Assembly (NCBI GenBank): GCA_040768665.1
Contig: JAXGMN010000082.1
Location: 1 to 42,427, forward strand
From: JABWBD01 sp040768665
GTDB taxonomy: Bacteria; Planctomycetota; Planctomycetia; Pirellulales; Thermoguttaceae
Length of the DNA: 42,427 bases
Direction of reading: 5' to 3'
This document shows, piece after piece, positions 34,689-42,009 of this stretch. The position numbers and the translations under genes were made by a program. The notes under the pieces were generated by a model that saw nothing but the letters and a program-made list of their open reading frames with translations, was not told the DNA's origin and made no database searches. Position 1 is the first letter of the stretch. Every line of letters begins with the position of its first letter.

Positions 34689-34908
34689 GAATGATTCCCA
34701 TGGATCCTAAGGCCCGTAAAGAGTAGCGGCGTCTGCAGGTATTCTCCCGGTCTGCGTAGCCGTAGTCAAGAGAGGGGCATGGAAGGCAAGTCGAGTTCAG
34801 CCAAGTGAGCGCTGGAATGACGATGAGGTGCGAAATCGGCTGCGGGTGTAGGCGGGGAAGAACAGAAGCATTGAACAGGAGGTAACGGAGGGGTGTCGTG
34901 GTGGTATG

Positions 34909-35153
34909 GGTCGGGTCCGAGCCCTCGGCGAACGGCAGGTAGATCGGCTGCCGCGAGGCGAGGCTGCGGTCGGGGACGATGCAGAGGTGATGACCCGGCT
35001 CGATGTGGACCGCCGCGGTGCCGAGGTGCAGGCGGTAGCGGGCCAGCTTGCCCTCCACGCGGACGAAGTGCCCGTCGATCGTCGCGCACACGGATCCCCA
35101 ACTGCTCGATCAAGACGCCCACCGTTTCGGTCCGGCTGCGACACGACTCGGAG
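34909..35153 (-). pseudogene. DUF4132 C-terminal relic, copy B
   Basis: On the minus strand it runs from RSRTETVGVLIEQLGI (about 35150) through a frame change to CATIDGHFVRVEGKLARYRL, HLGTAAVHIEPGHHLCIVPD and LPFAEGSDP, where homology stops at about 34909. It lacks both the last ~35 residues and everything upstream. The frame change near 35090 also occurs in copy C, so the two share a common, already damaged ancestor. Confidence 0.7.
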
Positions 35154-35158
35154 AAGAA

Positions 35159-35225
35159 GGGAAAATCAAACGAGGGGACGTTCTACTTTTCTCGTCAAAA
35201 ACGAGAACGTCCCCTGGATTTTCCT
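35159..35225. repeat. GGGGAC-family hairpin element, copy 4
   Basis: Nested complementary arms: gggaaaatc (35159-35167) with gattttcc (about 35217-35224), and aggggacgttct with agaacgtcccct inside. The loop contains a smaller tctcgt/acgaga stem. It directly follows the 5' edge of relic B. Confidence 0.75.
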
Positions 35226-35282
35226 CGTACCCTCGTTGCAGACTCACGAAATAACCAAGCCGCATTGTGCGCCGTTGGCAAG

Positions 35283-35818
35283 TCATGCTTCTTCCCCGGA
35301 ACTTGGCGGCTTCGGTTTCTTTTTCGTGGTCTTCTTCTTGGTCTCCTTCTTCGGCTTCGCCGCTTTCTGCTGCTCGATGCGATTCAGTTCATCTAGTGTC
35401 TGTTGCAAGTGCTGATCGACTGGCTGGGGGAGCGCCGCCTGCGCCCGGCGGTACTGATCAAACTCGATCTCTGCTTTGGTGACGGCGTCTTCGTGCGAAA
35501 TCCGGCCGGCATGGGTGAGGATGTCCCGGTCGCTTAGTGGTCGACATGGCGGCTAACCTGTCGGGCACCCTCGGTTTGAACTATTAAGTAACGCTTAATC
35601 GTTGCCTCCGGCGACAGTTCCCCCTCGTCGTAAATCGCTTTCAGGTGCTGGTTAATGTTCGGTACGGTGGTTTGGAATAATTCCGCCATCGCCCGTTGTG
35701 GCAACCACACGGTGTCGCCCTCGATCCGTACCTCGATCCGGGTGGTTCCGTCCGCGGACTGGTACAGGAGGAACTGACCGGCGGGTTCGGGGGCCGGGGT
35801 CGTCAAACTGTCGATCAT
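35283..35818 (-). pseudogene. RhuM-family gene with large internal deletion
   Basis: The start at ATG 35818 has AGGAG six nt upstream. The first ~94 codons are the N-terminus of a RhuM (virulence-protein-like) family member: QFLLYQSADGTTRIEVRIEG, DTVWLPQRAMAELFQTTVPN, INQHLKAIYDEGELSPEATI, EGARQVSR. A stop at 35534 follows. Past it, the family's C-terminus appears: LSDRDILTHAGRISHEDAVT, KAEIEFDQYRRAQAALPQPV and a Lys-rich tail ending at 35283. Roughly 200 residues between them are missing. The predicted stub could fold as a DNA-binding domain but is probably non-functional. Confidence 0.8.
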
Positions 35819-35916
35819 GCCGGCTCCTTCGGGGACAAACCCAAGCTGGCGAGAAGTGATAGGAAAATTGATTTCCCTACGCCCTGAGTTTAGCCCCGAA
35901 GAATTGGGTGGTCAAC

Positions 35917-35967
35917 GGGTGCCGGTAGGAGAAGGCGGCCTGGGGCCGCCTTCTCCTACCGGCACCC
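35917..35967. repeat. Perfect 24-bp hairpin with 3-nt loop
   Basis: Arms 35917-35940 and 35944-35967 are perfectly complementary (gggtgccggtaggagaaggc...), separated only by tgg. No T-run follows on either strand, so it is not a classical intrinsic terminator. It lies about 100 nt upstream of the RhuM relic. It could be a REP-like unit or a structured transcript. Confidence 0.85.
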
Positions 35968-36149
35968 CGGGAAGCGCCACCGAAGCCGGGCACAGGAGAC
36001 TCCTGGAGGCTTCCCAGCGGTGGCGTACCGCCTGGCCGCCCAGCAGATCCAGCCAGGAGCCCGCCACTGAGACGCACCATGCCCGTGTCGGCAGCGGCCG
36101 GGCGAACGGTGCACGGGGCCTTCTTGTTCTTCTTCCGAGACAACGCGTG

Positions 36150-36955
36150 GGCGCTACCCGGTTTTCCCTGATTTCAGTGAACTGGCGGCGGGTGCGCGTG
36201 GCAACGCGGGCGTCCTACTCGTTCTCGCGCCCCTCGCCTTGTGCCGCTTTGATCTGGCCGAGGATCGAAGCGTCTGTGATCTGGTCGTCGCTGATCAGCA
36301 GGAACGTCTTGCTGAGGAGTTCGGCGACCTTTGGGTCCGAGCCCTCGGCGAACGGCATAGATCGGCTGCCGCGAGGCGAGACTGCGGTCCGGGACGATGC
36401 AGAGGTGATGGACCCGGCTCGATGTGGACCGCCGCGGTGCCGAGGTGCAGGCGGTAGCGGGCCAGTTTGCCCTCCACGCGGACGAAGTGCCCGTCGATCG
36501 TCGCGCACGCGGATCCCCAACTGCTCGATCAAGACGCCCACCGTTTCCGTTCGGCTGCGACACGACTCGGAAGAGAAGTAGCCCTGTTGGCCGCTCTGGG
36601 CGACGGAGACGACCAGGTCGGCGTCGCGCATGGCCTCGGGTGCCGCCAGGCCGGCAGTTCGGAAAGCGGCAGCCAAGTCCGCGCGTCGCCCGCCTCCTTG
36701 ACGCCGGCCGGAACGGTTGAAGATCCGGCCGCCGTTGGCGGTCGGGTGCTCCGAGAAGTAATGCCAGACGTCGGAGAAGAGGACGCACGCGCGGAGGCCG
36801 AAGGCCGGCATGGCCTTCTGGCCAATCTCGCCCGGCCGCCAACCGCGGGAGCTGAACAGCGCGGCGGCCACCCGCGAGGTCAGCATGTGGCCGCTGAAGC
36901 GTTCACTGAACGTCCTCGTCTCTTCTTCCGCCGGCGTCAGCACGTGCAACTCGTG
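36150..36955 (-). pseudogene. DUF4132 relic, copy C (longest)
   Basis: Minus-strand coding pieces from about 36955: VLTPAEEETRTFSERFSGHM, LTSRVAAALFSSRGWRPGEI, ACVLFSDVWHYFSEHPTANG, then after a frame change AAFRTAGLAAPEAMRDADLV and RSRTETVGVLIEQLGI. Another shift leads to VEGKLARYRLHLGTAAVHIE and, with a small deletion near 36357, the final SKTFLLISDDQITDASILGQ to a stop at 36215. This is the last ~240 residues of a DUF4132 protein with at least three frame disruptions. Confidence 0.75.
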
Positions 36956-37167
36956 GAAGGCCGAGTCGTAAGGACAGCCAATGCGATGCCACCGCGTAAG
37001 ACCGGTTCTGCCGGAATCTCCTGCCGATACGCCCCCCTGGAGATGGGAGTGAACAACGCGGCCTCTTCTCCGTCGCCAATTCCGGCGATCGTGTGAGCTG
37101 AGGCTCTCGCCAAGATTTCACAACCGCAACCACCCGGAATGCGGGAATGGAGCCTCGGATCGCCAAT
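36956..37167. other. Intergenic stretch upstream of the NACHT-MNT gene
   Basis: No gene is recognised between the DUF4132 relic and the promoter region of the NACHT-MNT operon. Base composition becomes AT-richer toward 37160, as expected at the approach to a promoter. Confidence 0.4.
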
Positions 37168-37183
37168 TTGACAGGTCTATGTC

Positions 37184-37198
37184 TCATTAGGCTAATGA
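37184..37198. promoter_or_regulatory. 15-bp palindrome, candidate operator
   Basis: The sequence tcattaggctaatga is a perfect 7-bp inverted repeat around one base. It lies ~16 nt upstream of the -35 box of the best promoter and overlaps the -10 region of a weaker one (TTGACA at 37168-37173). An XRE-type HTH sits at the N-terminus of the protein encoded downstream, so autoregulation at this site is a reasonable guess. Confidence 0.45.
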
Positions 37199-37213
37199 CA
37201 GTCGATATTCTTG

Positions 37214-37241
37214 TTGACTAAAGAGACGCATCAGGTATCAT
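37214..37241 (+). promoter_or_regulatory. Sigma-70-like promoter for the NACHT-MNT/HEPN operon
   Basis: TTGACT (37214-37219) and TATCAT (37236-37241) are separated by 16 nt, giving a start of transcription near 37248 and a short leader before ATG 37271 with AGGAGG. It is the best promoter match I found in the window; it is a consensus match only. Confidence 0.45.
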
Positions 37242-37270
37242 TGACTGTATTAAAGCCGCCAGGAGGACGC

Positions 37271-40200
37271 ATGCTCGCTACTCTTGATACCCCCCGTCTT
37301 CGGTTAGCCATTGCTTCCGCTAATTTGAGCCAGTCCGAGGTGGTGGCACGATCCGGGATCTCGCGGGCTCAACTAAGTCGTCTGATGGGCGGGGACAACC
37401 CGCAGGTCCGACGAGGTACCCTCGAACGGCTGGCGGCTGCGGCGGGCGTTTCCCCCGAGAGTTTGCTGGTAGGCGGATTGATCACGCGCTACCGGCAGTG
37501 GGTCGCTGAGCAAACCGGATCGATCGACTTCCGCGGATTTGGCATGCCCACGCTCCAGCGCCGGCCGATTGGGGAGATCTTCGTCGACGCGGCCGTCGAA
37601 GAGGAATCGGCGGAGTGCCAGGAAGACTGCTCGCCGCAGAGGCCCCCATCGCGGCGCCTGGACCGCGGCGCCGATCGAACCGCGTCCGCAACGAGGTGCG
37701 TTCTCGACCACGACCGGGTGATTCTCCTCGGCAGTCCAGGAGGCGGCAAGACGACCCTGTTGCGTTTCCTTGCTCATTCGGCTGCCGTGGCGCGTGAACC
37801 GTCCCCGGAGACTCCCCTTTACGTTCGCCTGGCCGAGTTCGCTCGTGCGCAAGAGTTGGATGATCGCGCTGATCTGGTGAAGTTCGTTGCTGCGCGCGCC
37901 GCGGAGCAAGGATGCCCTGACATGGAATCGTCGCTTAGGGATGAGCTCAAGAGCGATCGACGCCGATGTTTGGTGCTGTTGGATGGTCTCGACGAAGTCG
38001 GTAACGAGGACCAACGGGAACGACTGATTCGGAGCATCTTGGAGTTGGTGGAAAGATATCCTCGAAACCGGTACGCCGTCACGTCGCGACCCGCGGGTTT
38101 CGATTCGGTGGCCTGGCGAAGCCAAGGGTTCTCCGTGTTCCGCCTGCTCGATTACGATCGCGAACACCTTGAGAGTTTCGCCGAGAAATGGGCCGCTGCG
38201 CTCTCGCAAGCTGAAAACAAGCCCTATGGCGAGGTTTGGGAACGGCTGAACCGCGCGATCTTTGCCAGCCCACGGGTCCGGGCTCTCGCATCGAACCCGC
38301 TGATCGTGACGATCCTTGTCCTGCTCAATGAAACACGCGGCGGCGTGCTCCCTCGCAGGCGAGTCGATCTGTACGAAAAGGTCGTGGACGTGTTCCTCGA
38401 CACGTGGGAGAGCAACAAGCGATCCGCCGACGGGTTTGAGGAGACTCGCGGCATCGACTTGGATGCACGCGAGTTCCGCTGGTTGCTTTCCGACCTGTCG
38501 CTGGCGATGCAGAAAGCCGATCGAGCGATTGCCCCGAGATGGTGGATGGCAACGAAGATCGAAGAGTACTTGCAACTCAAGCTGGGCTTCGCCCTCGAGG
38601 AAGCCAAGGACGCCTGCGATCGGATCCTCCGCTACCTTGCCGAGCGGACGGGCCTGATCGAGGAGCGAGGCCTGGGGCTCTTCGCCTTTTCTCACCGAAC
38701 ACTTCAGGAGTATTTTGCGTCGCTTGGCGTCATCGACGAAGCCGATGCTGCGCCGCAGCGCGGCGTGACAGGCTGCTTGCGAGGCTACTATTTCCATCCG
38801 CAGTGGCCGGAAGTGGTTCGCCTGGTCGCAGCCCAATTGACGCCCCCGCTGGCCGAGTCGCTCCTGTCCAGCATTCTGGATGACCCGGATCCGGTCGGCC
38901 GTTTCTTGCGACGGGGGCACCTGCTGGCGCTGGAGTGTTTGTCAGAGGGAACGTCCATCGCCGACCGCCGCCTCGTCGCCGGAATTCTCGATTCTCTCAA
39001 GGATTTGGGGCGTTCTCGATGGCTTGGAATGACTCTGCAGGTCATCCACGCGCTGCAAGGCGTTGAGGGAACGCGAGTGCAGGACATGGCGAATCGCACC
39101 GTGCAAGCAATCTTGGAAAACGCCCGAGATTATCTCGAACGGGACGAGTACGATTGTCTCTATCAGTGGGCTAATGCGGACGAGGTTTTCCGACTCGCGC
39201 AGGAGGCGCTGCCCGCCACCTATCCGAGAGAAGAGGCGGCTCGCGAAGTGACGGTAGAAGTGGGAGAGACGACTTGCCGGATGATCCGCGTCAATTCCGA
39301 TCTCCTGTCGCAAAGCCCCGAGACGTGGTATGCGAGCGCGTGTTCGCTGATCGAGGATCCGGGCCAGACGATCGAACTGAAGCAGTTCCTGGTGCGAGAG
39401 ATGGGCCGGAGAGTTCTTACGCAACCACGATGTCGCATCCGCCTGCGGAAGATCCTGTGTTCCGAGATGCCCTCGCCTCTGCGCTCTGCCAGCGCGGAAG
39501 CGATGGCGGTCGTAACCAGGGGTAAGAACGACACAAAGCGTCTTCTGCTGCGGACCCTGCTGAAGGACAAGGACGAAGCAGTCCGGCGAGCCTGCGCGGT
39601 TGCGCTAAGAGAGGCAGCCGAACACGATTCGACCATTGCCGATCGATTGATCGAGGTGCTCGCGAGTGATGCATCCGACGCCGTCCGCGCCGGCGCGGCG
39701 CGGGGCTTGCGGAAAGCAGCGATGTCCCGGCCCGCCGTTCGCGAAGCGCTAAAGCGGCATCTGACGAATAGGGATGAATCGGATGACGTACCAATCGCGT
39801 GCGCGTGGTCGCTTGCCGCCCAATTCGCCGACGATTCCGTTTTGCCAGCCACGTTGAAATCCTGGCTCCAGTCGCCGCGGTCGCCACGGCTTCAGCGAGT
39901 GGCTGCCGAACTGCTGGCGACGGCCATGGCCGACGAGAGGCTGGGTTGGGACCACGGAGTGATGGAGAGGGCTGAGAGTGTGCTGATGGGTCTGGAAGAT
40001 CCGTGTCCTTGCGCGCTGGACAGCCTGCGCGCGGTGGCCACCGCGCGGGAGGTCCGCCACGGTCTACGGCTCGAGAATGTGCTGCGCGATGCGCTGCGGC
40101 CGCTTGGCGATTCGATCGAGTTGGCATTTGTTTTCGGTTCCACGGCGAGAAACCGGCAAACGCAGGAGAGCGACATCGATCTGCTGATCATCGGCGGGGC

Positions 40201-40444
40201 AACGCTCAAGTCGCTCTCGGGATCGCTTCGCCAGGCGGAGAACGTGCTGGGACGCCGTATCAGTCCGGCGATCTACACCCGCGATTCGTTCCGCCAGCGG
40301 TGCCAGCGCGGCGATCCGTTTCTGCTGGACGTTTGCCGTCGCGAGAAGATCCCGGTAATTCAGCCCGGCGGTAAAGTCTCGCAAAAGGAGTTCGAGGATG
40401 AGCTTAGATCAATGGTTGCAGAACGGATGGATTCATCGGCATGA
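37271..40444 (+). CDS. XRE-HTH / NACHT / HEAT / MNT nucleotidyltransferase fusion protein
   Basis: The product is 1057 aa; start at 37271 four nt after AGGAGG (frame open to 37211). Residues ~5-60 are an XRE-type HTH (ANLSQSEVVARSGISRAQLS). A NACHT-type STAND NTPase follows: Walker A GSPGGGKTT (154-162), Walker B LVLLDGLDEV (234-243), YAVTSRPAGF, helical region to ~500. HEAT-like helical repeats lie at ~750-870 (DEAVRRACAVALREAAE, DAVRAGAARGLRKAA). The last ~120 residues are a minimal nucleotidyltransferase: FVFGSTARNRQTQESDIDLL, an exact GSX10DXD (Gly956, Ser957, Asp968, Asp970). MNT antitoxins of MntA/HepT systems AMPylate and silence HEPN RNases. Here the MNT is fused to a sensor-type ATPase, and a HEPN gene overlaps the 3' end by 47 nt. 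Inference: a sensor-controlled toxin-antitoxin or antiphage unit. Confidence 0.92.
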   Translation: MLATLDTPRLRLAIASANLSQSEVVARSGISRAQLSRLMGGDNPQVRRGTLERLAAAAGVSPESLLVGGLITRYRQWVAEQTGSIDFRGFGMPTLQRRPIGEIFVDAAVEEESAECQEDCSPQRPPSRRLDRGADRTASATRCVLDHDRVILLGSPGGGKTTLLRFLAHSAAVAREPSPETPLYVRLAEFARAQELDDRADLVKFVAARAAEQGCPDMESSLRDELKSDRRRCLVLLDGLDEVGNEDQRERLIRSILELVERYPRNRYAVTSRPAGFDSVAWRSQGFSVFRLLDYDREHLESFAEKWAAALSQAENKPYGEVWERLNRAIFASPRVRALASNPLIVTILVLLNETRGGVLPRRRVDLYEKVVDVFLDTWESNKRSADGFEETRGIDLDAREFRWLLSDLSLAMQKADRAIAPRWWMATKIEEYLQLKLGFALEEAKDACDRILRYLAERTGLIEERGLGLFAFSHRTLQEYFASLGVIDEADAAPQRGVTGCLRGYYFHPQWPEVVRLVAAQLTPPLAESLLSSILDDPDPVGRFLRRGHLLALECLSEGTSIADRRLVAGILDSLKDLGRSRWLGMTLQVIHALQGVEGTRVQDMANRTVQAILENARDYLERDEYDCLYQWANADEVFRLAQEALPATYPREEAAREVTVEVGETTCRMIRVNSDLLSQSPETWYASACSLIEDPGQTIELKQFLVREMGRRVLTQPRCRIRLRKILCSEMPSPLRSASAEAMAVVTRGKNDTKRLLLRTLLKDKDEAVRRACAVALREAAEHDSTIADRLIEVLASDASDAVRAGAARGLRKAAMSRPAVREALKRHLTNRDESDDVPIACAWSLAAQFADDSVLPATLKSWLQSPRSPRLQRVAAELLATAMADERLGWDHGVMERAESVLMGLEDPCPCALDSLRAVATAREVRHGLRLENVLRDALRPLGDSIELAFVFGSTARNRQTQESDIDLLIIGGATLKSLSGSLRQAENVLGRRISPAIYTRDSFRQRCQRGDPFLLDVCRREKIPVIQPGGKVSQKEFEDELRSMVAERMDSSA

Positions 40445-40853
40445 TCCCACGATGCCGGAAATCCAAAAGCTTCTGCAGGTGGTCGAACGCGAGCGGTCCG
40501 ATGCGCGTGCCCAAGGGATCAGCGTAGACGGCAAGTTTGAGCACGCGTACACCGCTGCTCTGCAATTGTGCGTGCTCGCTCTCCATGCAGCCGGGTATGA
40601 TGTGCGCAAAGGCGAGTCTCGTCATAAGAGGGCAATAGACTCGCTGCGGTACACCCTTGGGGAGTCCTGGGCAGAAACTGCGGACTACCTCGAGCGCTGC
40701 TCGCGGCAGCGAGGGCAGGCCATGTACGAACGCATCGATGTCGTGAGCCAGCAGGACGCGGATGAGCTTTTGGACAGCGTCGAGCAGTTAAGGACGGGTA
40801 TCGTCGGTTGGCTGAAGGGAAACCATCCCCAACTGCTGCCGCCGGGTGTGTAG
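40398..40853 (+). CDS. HEPN-domain protein, predicted RNase toxin partner
   Basis: The product is 151 aa from ATG 40398, seven nt after AGGAG and 47 nt inside the preceding gene, so translation is probably coupled. It is all-helical: MPEIQKLLQVVERERSDARA, then FEHAYTAALQLCVLALHAAG (the long helix typical of HEPN), RHKRAIDSLRYTLGESWAET and YLERCSRQRGQAMYERIDVV, ending with a coiled helix. The catalytic HEPN motif Rx4-6H appears as R105-x4-Y110 (RGQAMY), with Tyr in place of His. I recall this R..RN...Y variant in a HEPN subgroup. In HepT a tyrosine next to this motif is the AMPylation target of MntA. Whether this variant is an active RNase is open. Confidence 0.85.
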   Translation: MSLDQWLQNGWIHRHDPTMPEIQKLLQVVERERSDARAQGISVDGKFEHAYTAALQLCVLALHAAGYDVRKGESRHKRAIDSLRYTLGESWAETADYLERCSRQRGQAMYERIDVVSQQDADELLDSVEQLRTGIVGWLKGNHPQLLPPGV

Positions 40854-41371
40854 GGTTATGCCATCCGGGAATACCGCACCGGAGACGCCGAGACCCTATG
40901 TTGACCGACGTGCATACCTGGATGTGGCAGGACCGGGCGTGGCAGGGCATTTCGATCAAGAAATCTGGTGCGAAAGGGGAAAGCATGGGTGACGCCCGAG
41001 GTCGCTTCGCTGCTGGATCGGTTGCGCACAAGCGCCGAGCAGTGGCAGTTGACGATGCGTCGCTTGTTTCTGCGGCCGCGCGCCCTGCAAAAGAATAAAG
41101 GCAGCTTGTTCGCATGAACCACGGGGATGCCCCGCAAGTCGCCTGGACGCTCGCCGCCGGGCTCGGCTACTATCCACTTCCGTACAGGAGATTAGCCCTC
41201 AACTGTGCGCGGTCGCATCGGGTTACGATTGTTTCCCGGTGCGGCCGTGTATTCTTCGCCCGTCTCCTTCTTTTCTGTGCATACGTATAGATCCTAGTAA
41301 CGTGCCTGCGACCGATTATACTGGGGGCATCGCTAGGGCATTCTCACTTGTGCAGACGATGAGGCGGCATC
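40854..41371. other. 518-nt stretch, short coding remnant only
   Basis: Around 40986-41097 the plus strand reads KAWVTPEVASLLDRLRTSAE, then QWQLTMRRLFLRPRALQ. About 39 nt of it (41019-41057, core agcgccgagcagtggcag) recurs at 18249-18287 in the same orientation. It looks like a short relic of a repeated coding sequence that I cannot name. The rest holds nothing recognisable. Confidence 0.35.
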
Positions 41372-41539
41372 ATGTCAAAGAAGACTTTCGGCGAGCGTTG
41401 GCAGCTATTCCGAGACATCGTGGTTGACCCATTCACTCTCGTGCTTCTGGCTGCTTCGATTGGACTGGTCGTAGCGTCAGCAGCGCAGACAGATCTCGGC
41501 CAAAGAGGACATGGCGGCTGCACTGAAACCAAGGCTTAG
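41372..41539 (+). CDS. Small predicted membrane protein (55 aa)
   Basis: ATG 41372 to TAG 41539 encodes MSKKTFGERWQLFRDIVVDP, then a single transmembrane helix (FTLVLLAASIGLVVASAA) and a short polar tail. It overlaps the next small gene by 29 nt. The positively charged N-terminus before the helix predicts N-in topology. No family is recognised. It is too short for the usual length cut-off; translation is unproven. Confidence 0.5.
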   Translation: MSKKTFGERWQLFRDIVVDPFTLVLLAASIGLVVASAAQTDLGQRGHGGCTETKA

Positions 41540-41852
41540 TAATGCAGCACACATGATAGCTTTATTGGAAGAACTCGCGCAAGTGGGAAAGGAGATTGGG
41601 GACCGAAGAAAGCCCCGGAAGGAGGCTCTCAACGAAGAGCAACTAGTAGAGATGGCCACGCTGCTACAGCGTCGCGGTCGGATTCTTGCGCAACTGCAAG
41701 ACACGGGATTCCCCGTCGAAACGTACATCGCTAAGAGGATTTCGCTTGATGACTCCTTTGCTGCCGCAGCATCATCACCCTCGCGACAAAAGGCAAGCAG
41801 CGATGACTCGGAAGCGAGCACACAGCCGGTAAACCCGACTGAAGAAATGTGA
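41511..41852 (+). CDS. Small coiled-coil-like protein of unknown function (113 aa)
   Basis: ATG 41511 follows AGAGGAC closely and lies within the 3' end of the small membrane-protein gene. The product is helical and charged: NAAHMIALLEELAQVGKEIG, LVEMATLLQRRGRILAQLQD, then ETYIAKRISLDDSF and a Ser-rich disordered tail. This suggests a short coiled coil. Codon use is less GC-biased than in the left-hand genes. No function can be assigned. Pairing with the membrane protein suggests a small two-gene unit, or one gene split by a frameshift. Confidence 0.5.
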   Translation: MAAALKPRLSNAAHMIALLEELAQVGKEIGDRRKPRKEALNEEQLVEMATLLQRRGRILAQLQDTGFPVETYIAKRISLDDSFAAAASSPSRQKASSDDSEASTQPVNPTEEM

Positions 41853-41905
41853 GGAGAACTCTTCCGGCAGGTTTATGCGATCCCGAGGGAGAGTTTAAGG
41901 AGAGT

Positions 41906-41953
41906 TTAAGGGGACGCACCTCTTTGTTCCTGCAAAGAGGTGTTTCCCCTTAA
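41906..41953. repeat. GGGGAC-family hairpin element, copy 5
   Basis: Arms 41906-41926 (ttaaggggacgcacctcttt...) and 41933-41953 are inverted with three mismatches around a 6-nt loop. It closely resembles 25583-25640 and follows the small coiled-coil gene by ~50 nt, so it may serve as its terminator. Confidence 0.75.
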
Positions 41954-42009
41954 GCGGCCCTAATGACCGCCGGTTTCTCAGAGGGACGCCGGATCAGCGA
42001 GCGCGCGTC

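Noticed and set aside
34691..34908. Search for a gene or promoter between antitoxin and DUF4132 relic B
   Set aside because: No frame with coding character and no clear promoter boxes were seen.
37211..37270. Upstream start adding 20 residues to the NACHT-MNT protein
   Set aside because: The extension spans the putative promoter and has no ribosome site; ATG 37271 follows AGGAGG.
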